From: Hominimerdicola alba 8
GTDB taxonomy: Bacteria; Bacillota; Clostridia; Oscillospirales; Ruminococcaceae
Length of the DNA stretch: 64,000 bases
Direction of reading: 5' to 3'
Assembly (NCBI RefSeq): GCF_000178155.2
Contig: NZ_ADKM02000091.1
Location: forward strand, 124,001-188,000
Every line of letters starts with the position of its first letter. Position 1 is the stretch's first letter. Below, in pieces: positions 58,220 through 64,000 of this stretch. The notes beneath the pieces were generated by a model. The model ran no database searches and had not been told where the DNA came from. It was given only the letters and a program-made list of their open reading frames with translations. Position numbers and translations under genes: made by a program.

Positions 58220-59592
58220 CATTCGTTGAAGTAAAGTGTTTTTCCGTCAATGAGTGTGAATCCCTCAGCACCCTCGAACGCAAATCCTCCCGTGCAGACA
58301 AATCCCACGCCCGACACGGTGATGCCCTTGATGCTGTCAAGCTGTTCCTTTTCCTGACGGCATTCTTCAAGGGTCATGGGGCGGTCGAAGTATTTGCATT
58401 CGTAGAAATCATACTGCTTCCCACGCCGTATCACGCAGTCAAACTCGCCGTTTGTTTTCGTAGCAAGATCATCGTACCAATAGCTCCCGAAATCGTCAAT
58501 ATCGGGGTAGTTGCCGAGCATAGCGGCTCTGTGGAAGTATTGCAGAGCGATGCCCTCAAGTCGTCTGCTGACGAATTGCTCCAGAACAGCGTCAATATTT
58601 CGGTTGTAGAACTGTTCCTCACCGATACGGGCGATCGTTCCCGCCTTGCCGAAAATAAACGTGAAATAGAACCGCATCAGATTATCCACGATCTCATAGA
58701 ACTGTTTTTTCTTGTCATTCCGGCGGTTGATCGGCTCGGTCTTCTGAATGGTCTCCATGTCGAGCAGAATTTTCAACTGCTTGTCGAGCAGACCTGTCTC
58801 GCTACTTATAATTTTGTCCCGTATCTCGCTGTAACGCTTCTTGCCGTTGCCGAGAATTTCCAATATCCTCGCATCGAATGTCTTCTGTATCTCTTTGAGC
58901 ATAACATTCTCGATATGTGAACGCACCAGACCCGTTTCGGGCAGCAGCAGACGCTCGATGTTCTCACGGAGTGTCAAACCCGTGTCAAGATTCTCCAGAA
59001 CATAGGGACTTCCGCCGAACACGGCATAGAAAGCGACTTTGTCCCGAACGGAAAACTCGGGATAGAATTTCGCTGCGTCAAGGTAATCGAAATCACGGAT
59101 ATGCTGTATCAGCGAGAACCGTCCGAACAGCGGATTGCCCTCCTCCAGCAGTTCCTTCATCACTGTGATATACGAACCGCAAAGCACCAGCTTGACATTT
59201 TCTGGCAGCCTGTCGATGACCGCCTGCATATAGGAATCCACTTCGTTTTTCTTTTTGGTCTGTTTCAGATAGGGGTATTCGTCAATGATGAGCAGTATCT
59301 TTTTGTCCAGTGTTTTCATGTAGTCCATCATCTCAAAGAGAGAGCCGAATCGGATATTCGGCAGTCCGAGCCCCTCCGAAACGCTCTGATAGATCAGCTC
59401 CATATTGCCCTCAAAGGTGCTTGTCACGCACATATGGTTGATGACGACACCCTCAAAGCTCTTTGCAGCTTCGCTCAGCAAAGTGGATTTTCCGACTCTG
59501 CGTTTGCCGTAGACCAGCACCGCCGTTTTGCGTTTCCATGAAGAAAGTTCGGCGTTTAACTGCTTGAGTTCTTTTTCTCTGCCGATAAACAT
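58219..59592 (-). CDS. AAA ATPase with DUF234/PD-(D/E)XK-like C-terminus
   Basis: 457 residues. Walker A YGKRRVGKSTLL near residue 30, Walker B KILLIIDEYPYL, sensor-like VKLVLCGSY; then a winged-helix segment (ARILEILGNGKKRYSEIRDK) and a C-terminal domain with GEFDCVIRRGKQYDFYECKY, an Asp...Glu-x-Lys pattern of PD-(D/E)XK nucleases. This is the archaeal-type ATPase/DUF234 group, common in clostridia and of unknown role. It has a perfect promoter with two matching dyads, so it is tightly regulated. Confidence 0.85.
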   Translation of the reverse strand: MFIGREKELKQLNAELSSWKRKTAVLVYGKRRVGKSTLLSEAAKSFEGVVINHMCVTSTFEGNMELIYQSVSEGLGLPNIRFGSLFEMMDYMKTLDKKILLIIDEYPYLKQTKKKNEVDSYMQAVIDRLPENVKLVLCGSYITVMKELLEEGNPLFGRFSLIQHIRDFDYLDAAKFYPEFSVRDKVAFYAVFGGSPYVLENLDTGLTLRENIERLLLPETGLVRSHIENVMLKEIQKTFDARILEILGNGKKRYSEIRDKIISSETGLLDKQLKILLDMETIQKTEPINRRNDKKKQFYEIVDNLMRFYFTFIFGKAGTIARIGEEQFYNRNIDAVLEQFVSRRLEGIALQYFHRAAMLGNYPDIDDFGSYWYDDLATKTNGEFDCVIRRGKQYDFYECKYFDRPMTLEECRQEKEQLDSIKGITVSGVGFVCTGGFAFEGAEGFTLIDGKTLYFNE

Positions 59593-59622
59593 AGCATCAC
59601 TTCTTTTCTGAAAATATTTTCT

Positions 59623-59696
59623 CTGAATAATTTTTCAGTATAATGATATTATACCACAGTACTTTGTGCTTGTCAAGTTTCTGAATGGAAATTCAG
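59623..59696 (-). promoter_or_regulatory. promoter of the AAA ATPase gene flanked by CTGAA-N6-TTCAG dyads
   Basis: On the minus strand: TTGACA (59671-59676), 17-bp spacer, TATAAT (59648-59653). CTGAATAATTTTTCAG (59623-59638) and CTGAATGGAAATTCAG (59681-59696) lie on either side; a further half-site TTATTCAG is near 59704. Confidence 0.75.
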
Positions 59697-59768
59697 TGAA
59701 AAGTTATTCAGAAAGCTATGCTGCTGATTTGATGACCTGGTATTGATAGTATGCCTCAGATGCATAAT

Positions 59769-59969
59769 TCAATCCTTATTATCCTCATATTCCGTCAGAA
59801 ATATAACATCATCTGGCTTAGGCGCACTGAAACGGACATATTCCTTGCCTCCGTCAATCGCACATTTCTTACAGCTGCACATTACATAATCATGTGTATA
59901 CTTCGACTCTATTATATCTCCGCACAGCTTGCATTGAAGTCTGTTCCGCTTTATTTTCCTATGTTCCAT
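59769..59969 (-). CDS. small zinc-ribbon-like protein (66 aa)
   Basis: NRLQCKLCGDIIESKYTHDY then VMCSCKKCAIDGGKEYVRF: Cys pairs CxxC and CxCxxC suggest a zinc ribbon. Similar short proteins occur in Firmicutes mobile regions. AAGGAATG is upstream of the ATG. Function unknown. Confidence 0.7.
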   Translation of the reverse strand: MEHRKIKRNRLQCKLCGDIIESKYTHDYVMCSCKKCAIDGGKEYVRFSAPKPDDVIFLTEYEDNKD

Positions 59970-59973
59970 ATTA

Positions 59974-60156
59974 TCATTCCTTTTTTATCCAATCATCAAA
60001 CAAAGACCTGACAAGTACCGCATTATTAGGATCGGCACAGAAGCGGATAAACTGCTCCGCAACAAATTCAGGAGTCAAGCCCATAGGTGTGAGTATTTCT
60101 TTGAGCTGTTTCAAGAGATCATCGTCGATTTCAATACATATCTCAGCCATTTTCAT
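59974..60156 (-). CDS. ribbon-helix-helix-like small protein (60 aa)
   Basis: Reads MKMAEICIEIDDDLLKQLKE, then LTPMGLTPEFVAEQFIRF: a beta-strand followed by two helices, like RelB/DinJ antitoxins and other RHH proteins. No matching toxin gene is seen next to it. Its ATG overlaps the stop of the upstream gene (ATGA), and the zinc-ribbon gene follows 4 bp later. Confidence 0.65.
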   Translation of the reverse strand: MKMAEICIEIDDDLLKQLKEILTPMGLTPEFVAEQFIRFCADPNNAVLVRSLFDDWIKKE

Positions 60157-60608
60157 CACTCATCTATCTCCCACGGTCTGCGGCAATCCTGATAATGCCA
60201 GCAATCTTCCGAGCATTTTTCCTCGATATACTTACGCATTTCAGCTCCTGTACCCGGTGCAATGGTATCCAGCAGCTTTTCAAAGCATTCACTGCACAGG
60301 AAATAATCAGCGACCTTTGCATCTATAGCTCTGATCTCTTGATGATGTTCGTTCTCAAAGGAATGTGGAATGTCGTAAAGACTGTATATCGTATCGCCCT
60401 CAGACAGCTTTTTCAGACAGTATCCGCACCGCATCTGATGCATTTGTATCATTGCTTCGTTTTCGTTCCCATCACACCAGTGAACACCTTTGCGGCAGGC
60501 ATACAGCAGATCTCTTGCTGTATTGACACTTATCTCTCCTGAATCGAGCTTTTCAAGAATAACTTTTACTACGGAACTCAAACCTCTGCCAATATCGTGA
60601 CAACTCAT
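60156..60608 (-). CDS. cysteine-rich protein of unknown function (150 aa)
   Basis: N-terminal helical part (VVKVILEKLDSGEISVNTAR), then MRCGYCLKKLSEGDTIY with FLCSECFEKLLD, two CxxC pairs suited to a zinc site, and a third Cys cluster at the C-terminus (EDCWHYQDCRRPWEIDE). I do not recognise a family. GGAGG precedes the ATG. Leads a three-gene accessory operon with the RHH and zinc-ribbon genes. Confidence 0.65.
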   Translation of the reverse strand: MSCHDIGRGLSSVVKVILEKLDSGEISVNTARDLLYACRKGVHWCDGNENEAMIQMHQMRCGYCLKKLSEGDTIYSLYDIPHSFENEHHQEIRAIDAKVADYFLCSECFEKLLDTIAPGTGAEMRKYIEEKCSEDCWHYQDCRRPWEIDE

Positions 60609-60696
60609 CTTTCATTACCTCCATTGTTATCATATGCGAGCTTATCGGTATATTCATTATAGCACAGTTCCATATCGAAATAAAGGCATTTTGCGA

Positions 60697-60722
60697 CATG
60701 ATTTTGCTTCTCCCAAAATCAT
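60697..60722 (-). terminator. hairpin downstream of the minus-strand XRE gene
   Basis: CATGATTTTG pairs with CAAAATCATG. A second small hairpin, GCGCC-TGAAAT-GGCGC, follows near 60740. Weak T-runs. Confidence 0.5.
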
Positions 60723-60834
60723 GTGTGAAACCTCAAAGCGCCTGAAATGGCGCATCTTACAAAAATCGCATATTTTTTCACAAAGATTGCTTGCCTATAA
60801 GACAACCTTTGACTATGGGTTTATTGTAATTTGG

Positions 60835-61215
60835 TCAGTATGCCTTTATACTTGTCTTGATCTCACTCTCAATCAGTGTCCTGTTCTGTCTGATCGTCAC
60901 TTTCATGGAATGAAGCATCTCATAAAGAACACGCTTCTCATACGGAGAGCAGTCGTTCATCATCTCCGATATCTCCTTTTCGTATGTTCCTGTGTCAGTG
61001 TTCTGATTGCCTTCCAAAAGGGAGTCGACTGTCGTGTCAAGCTCCCTTGCTATCCTGATTATCACCTCCAGACTGGGTGTTTTTCTTCCGCACTCGATGT
61101 AGCTGAGATAAGAGTCGCTGATATCGCATTTTTCCGCAAGCAGCATCTGCGGCATCTTTCTCGCTGTACGCACTTCTTTTATTCGTTTACCGATAAGTTT
61201 CGCATTTATTATCAT
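60835..61215 (-). CDS. XRE-family regulator (126 aa), minus strand
   Basis: HTH at residues 7-65: LIGKRIKEVRTARKMPQMLL, CDISDSYLSYIECGRKTPSL, then a C-terminal helical part with CSPYEKRVLYEMLHSMK. Resembles the divergent plus-strand regulator in layout, including the C-terminal CxPxEK segment. GGAGG is 9 bp before the ATG. Likely represses one or both divergent promoters. Confidence 0.82.
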   Translation of the reverse strand: MIINAKLIGKRIKEVRTARKMPQMLLAEKCDISDSYLSYIECGRKTPSLEVIIRIARELDTTVDSLLEGNQNTDTGTYEKEISEMMNDCSPYEKRVLYEMLHSMKVTIRQNRTLIESEIKTSIKAY

Positions 61216-61260
61216 TAATCGCAGCCTCCTGAATGCGATTTTTGCAAAATGTCCTTATCT

Positions 61261-61345
61261 ATTATAAACTATCGGTTAAAACTTCGTCAATCGTTTATTC
61301 CATTTACAACAAATAATTTATATAATAGTTTAAGTGATAATCAAT
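61261..61345. promoter_or_regulatory. divergent promoter region between two XRE genes
   Basis: Minus-strand promoter TTGACG (61285-61290), 18-bp spacer, TATAAT (61261-61266). Plus-strand TATAAT-like near 61321. ATCGGTTAA occurs twice, near 61271 and near 61344, where a regulator could bind on each promoter. Confidence 0.6.
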
Positions 61346-61364
61346 CGGTTAAGGAGAAGCTGCC

Positions 61365-61724
61365 GTGAGTGATACAAAAGAAAGGCTCATTCCTATCGGA
61401 GAGCGTATAAAACAGGCTCGCAAGGAGCTTGATATAAGTCAGACGGAACTTGCCGAGAGAGCCGATATCTCCGTTCCGTATCTGAGTAAGATCGAAATGG
61501 GAAAATCTGACTTCGGTGTCAGCGTACTGATACGCATATCCGAAGCACTACAGATCTCAACGGACAAACTGCTGAGACCGGATATACCTGAAACTACCAT
61601 TATCGCTGCCGATGATCTTTCAAAGGTGCTTGACGGCTGTACTCCCGTGGAAAAAGCATCTATCATAGAGACCGCCAAGAATATGCGAAAAGCTTTTACA
61701 GAAGCTAAAAAGAATAAAATCTGA
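61365..61724 (+). CDS. XRE-family regulator (119 aa), plus strand
   Basis: PIGERIKQARKELDISQTEL, AERADISVPYLSKIEMGKSD, then a linker and DLSKVLDGCTPVEKASIIET. Starts at GTG 61365, 8 bp after GGAG. With its divergent neighbour it forms a two-repressor switch arrangement typical of integrative elements, next to a recombinase gene. Confidence 0.82.
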   Translation: MSDTKERLIPIGERIKQARKELDISQTELAERADISVPYLSKIEMGKSDFGVSVLIRISEALQISTDKLLRPDIPETTIIAADDLSKVLDGCTPVEKASIIETAKNMRKAFTEAKKNKI

Positions 61725-61742
61725 AAATATTTTATGAATCTT

Positions 61743-61777
61743 AAACCGGAAGTCAAGTCTTGACCTCCGGTTTATTC
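61743..61777 (+). terminator. terminator between the XRE and recombinase genes
   Basis: AAACCGGA (61743-61750) pairs with TCCGGTTT (61766-61773); inside, GTCAAG pairs with CTTGAC; then a T-rich tail. Confidence 0.75.
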
Positions 61778-61837
61778 TATTTATACAGTATTTATGCTAT
61801 GATAGACTTATCCTAAAACAGCAAAGAGGTATGGGGC

Positions 61838-63694
61838 ATGATCGGCAGCGAAGAAAGATATACTACACCTGAAGAACGAAAAGCAAAAATAAGGGAGCGT
61901 TACAAGGGCATTGACCCGAATGAGCTTGATGTTATCCCTGCAATAAAGCCTGCGGATTTTTACAGTGATAAGAGCAATAAGCGTGTTGCCGTCTATGCAA
62001 GAGTATCGACCGATGATCCGAATCAGACCTCATCGTATGAGCTTCAGAAGAATCATTACACCGATGTTGTGTCACGGCATGAAGGCTGGGAGCTTAGTCA
62101 GATATACGCTGACGAGGGTATCAGCGGTACATCGCTACAGCACAGAGACTCATTTGTAAGAATGATACAGGACTGCAAGACAGGAAAAATCGACCTTATC
62201 ATCACAAAGAGTGTATCCCGTTTTGCAAGAAACGTCCTTGACTGCATCGGCTATGTCAGGGAGCTTGCAAAATTACAGCCGCCGATAGGTGTTTTCTTTG
62301 AGACAGAGAACATATATACACTCAATCCCAACAGCGAAATGAGCCTGTCATTTATCTCTACGCTAGCTCAGGAAGAAAGCCATAACAAAAGCGAGATCAT
62401 GAATTCCTCTATTGAGATGCGTTTCCGACGGGGAATCTTCCTGACACCGCCGCTGCTTGGGTACGATCAGGACGAGAACGGTGACCTTGTTATCAATCAG
62501 GAAGAAGCAAAGACGGTCAGGCTGATTTTTTTCATGTACCTATACGGGTATACTTGTGTTCAGATTGCTGAAACACTTACACGATTAGGGCGAAGAACGA
62601 AAAAAGGAAATACAAAATGGTCTCCTAGGGCGGTCCTGCAACAGCTTGAAAATGAACGTCACTGCGGTGATGTTCTTGCAAGAAAGACCTGGACACCGAG
62701 CTATCTGGACCATAAAGCCAAGAAAAACAAGCAAGACCGCAATCAGTATCTTATGAGAGATCACCATGAAGCTATCATATCAAGAGATGATTTTATAGCC
62801 GTTCAGCGCCTGATAAGCAATGCCAAGTACGGTTGCAGCAGGATACTGCCACAGCTCAGTGTTATACATGAGGGAGCATTAAAGGGATTTGTCATTATCA
62901 ATCCGAAATGGGCAGCTTTTACAGCAGACGATTACAGGAATGCCAGTGCAAGCGTTTATGAGGACGGTCATGTTTTCTTGGATGAGCAGCAAATCAATGT
63001 CAATGCAGGAGATTTTGACCTCAGAGGTTTTCAGGTCGCAAGAGCAGAATTGTTCAATACACGGGAGAAAACCAGTATCTCATTCTCAACTTCTAATATC
63101 AAGTTCTCAGCCGGATGCCTGAAAAAGCTCCCTAAAGTGATATATGTTGAAATGCTGATACACCCCGAATTAAAACTGCTTGCAGTGCGTCCTGCGGCAA
63201 AGAACAACAAGAATGCGATCAAGTGGTGTGTCCTGAAAGAGACCGATCATCAGCCAAAATCCATAGGCGGTAAAGCGTTTTTGCCGAGAATATTTGAATT
63301 GCTCGATTGGGATACAAACTGTAAATACAGCGTCAGAGGTGAGCGCTTATCTAATGAATCTGGAACAGAGGCAGTTATTCTTTTCAAAATGACCGATACC
63401 GAAGTATTCTATCGGGATAAACCACCCGAAGGCGATGATGTTGTATCCCCCGTCAGTTCCAAGACTATTCGTGCATTTCCTTTGCACTGGACAGCGAGTT
63501 TCGGAGATGAATACTACCGTCAGGCACAGATCAAGGAATTGTTGAACTTTACAAATAATAAGACGTGGAATACCTCCTCTGAGGGCATACCATATATAAC
63601 AGAGGAGCTTGATGTTACTTCGCCGTCCGTTCTTGAAGCGGAGATCGGCAGTATGATCGAAAATATTGAGAAAGCAGATGATAACCATGAATGA
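61838..63694 (+). CDS. large serine recombinase
   Basis: 618 residues. Resolvase catalytic domain with VAVYARVSTDDPNQTSSYEL (nucleophile Ser57), GISGTSLQHRDSFVRMI and SVSRFARNVLD (active-site Arg); recombinase domain with GYTCVQIAETLTRLGR then WSPRAVLQQLENERHCGDVL; and DHHEAIISRDDFIAVQRLI. The usual zinc-ribbon Cys pairs are not evident. Instead, residues ~405-470 hold a domain (ISFSTSNIKFSAGCLKKLP, LLAVRPAAKNNKNAIKW) also found in the next gene. Such enzymes integrate and excise ICEs or phages. Start ATG 61838; ribosome site GAGG 10 bp upstream. Confidence 0.9.
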   Translation: MIGSEERYTTPEERKAKIRERYKGIDPNELDVIPAIKPADFYSDKSNKRVAVYARVSTDDPNQTSSYELQKNHYTDVVSRHEGWELSQIYADEGISGTSLQHRDSFVRMIQDCKTGKIDLIITKSVSRFARNVLDCIGYVRELAKLQPPIGVFFETENIYTLNPNSEMSLSFISTLAQEESHNKSEIMNSSIEMRFRRGIFLTPPLLGYDQDENGDLVINQEEAKTVRLIFFMYLYGYTCVQIAETLTRLGRRTKKGNTKWSPRAVLQQLENERHCGDVLARKTWTPSYLDHKAKKNKQDRNQYLMRDHHEAIISRDDFIAVQRLISNAKYGCSRILPQLSVIHEGALKGFVIINPKWAAFTADDYRNASASVYEDGHVFLDEQQINVNAGDFDLRGFQVARAELFNTREKTSISFSTSNIKFSAGCLKKLPKVIYVEMLIHPELKLLAVRPAAKNNKNAIKWCVLKETDHQPKSIGGKAFLPRIFELLDWDTNCKYSVRGERLSNESGTEAVILFKMTDTEVFYRDKPPEGDDVVSPVSSKTIRAFPLHWTASFGDEYYRQAQIKELLNFTNNKTWNTSSEGIPYITEELDVTSPSVLEAEIGSMIENIEKADDNHE

Positions 63695-64000
63695 ACCTGA
63701 ATACAGAAACGCTGTCCAGCCCTCTATGATATTGGCAAATGCTGAGATGTCTGAAACCGAAGACATTGAGGTAGATGACAGTTTTTTTGATGATGAAATA
63801 GATGTTGTAAGAGCTGAATACGCATCTGACAGCAATGAGCCGACCATATCATTCAATAACTGTCAGCTATATGTCAATATGGTCTGCATTAAAAAGTTCC
63901 CTGAGACCGACTATGTGCAGTTCCTTATCAACAAAACAAAGAAACAGCTCGCACTGCTCCCGTGCCGGGGAGACGAACGGGACGCATTTCTTTGGCGGAC
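63687..64000 (+). CDS. recombinase partner protein, 3' end cut
   Basis: Starts at 63687, overlapping the recombinase stop by 8 bp, and stays open to the window end (about 104 codons). Acidic N-terminus (MSETEDIEVDDSFFDDEIDV), then TISFNNCQLYVNMVCIKKFP and LALLPCRGDERDAFLW. This second half aligns with residues ~405-470 of the recombinase. No catalytic resolvase motif is present in the visible part. Probably an accessory or directionality factor, or a second subunit of the recombinase (inference). Confidence 0.72.
   Translation, partial: MNEPEYRNAVQPSMILANAEMSETEDIEVDDSFFDDEIDVVRAEYASDSNEPTISFNNCQLYVNMVCIKKFPETDYVQFLINKTKKQLALLPCRGDERDAFLWR

Noticed and set aside
59974-60608. Type II toxin-antitoxin pair (RHH protein with the 150-aa neighbour)
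   Set aside because: The small protein is RHH-like, but the neighbour shows zinc-binding Cys pairs and no RelE, PIN or Fic motif, so a toxin cannot be supported.

Overview
The window looks like a chromosome segment of a fibre-degrading Firmicute of the Ruminococcus type (Oscillospiraceae). The evidence is a complete pectin/uronate catabolic set beside a GH67 alpha-glucuronidase, SipW-type secretion with BsaA-like surface proteins, a LacI-sensor/GGDEF protein, an IorAB ferredoxin oxidoreductase, AGGAGG-type ribosome sites and moderate GC. Genus is an inference; no rRNA or marker gene is present.

Layout. 1-12.2 kb: uronate catabolism. kduD (5' end cut), eda with a C-terminal VOC domain, kdgK, a TIM-barrel isomerase and kduI form one tight operon. 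Next come a lone sugar-ABC ATPase, uxaB-uxaA, uxaC and a second PfkB kinase. Unsaturated uronates (KduI/KduD) and galacturonate (UxaC/UxaB/UxaA) meet at 2-keto-3-deoxygluconate and pass through KdgK and Eda to pyruvate and glyceraldehyde-3-phosphate. 12.5-16.3 kb, minus strand: an SGNH acetylesterase and GH67 alpha-glucuronidase, which would strip acetyl and glucuronosyl groups from xylan fragments. 16.5-18.2 kb: tRNA-Pro, tRNA-Thr, tRNA-Tyr and an anion permease.

18.6-34.4 kb is a surface-fibre locus: SipW signal peptidase, a BsaA/TasA-like matrix protein, a PPYTG-anchored protein, a class B sortase and a roughly 2985-residue SpaA/Cna-B protein. It converges on a second operon with its own SipW peptidase and three SipW-type exported proteins. 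34.8-39.5 kb: a diguanylate cyclase with a LacI-type sugar sensor, an orphan solute-binding lipoprotein and an acetyltransferase. 39.6-49.4 kb, minus strand: nitroreductase, iorB, iorA, pullulanase, phosphatidylserine decarboxylase, phosphatidylserine synthase, a flippase-like protein and a MraY-like transferase.

49.5-56 kb is an accessory region: five small, mostly two-helix membrane proteins, each preceded by a hairpin just upstream of its start; an ABC-2 exporter; two more small proteins; then a membrane protein, an XRE regulator and a CPBP protease downstream of five copies of one palindromic operator. 56.3-58 kb holds the conserved NifU-like/GGGtGRT pair. From 58.1 kb to the end the content is mobile or accessory: an AAA ATPase with a nuclease-like tail, small zinc-finger and RHH proteins, two divergent XRE regulators, a large serine recombinase and a partner protein that shares a domain with it.

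The main non-coding signals are: a 125-bp MITE-like element with 9-bp target duplications; (TAATTCA)n repeats that abut stop codons; an operator shared by the GH67 operon and the GGDEF sensor gene; several distinct palindromic operator arrays; and clusters of long inverted repeats between operons.
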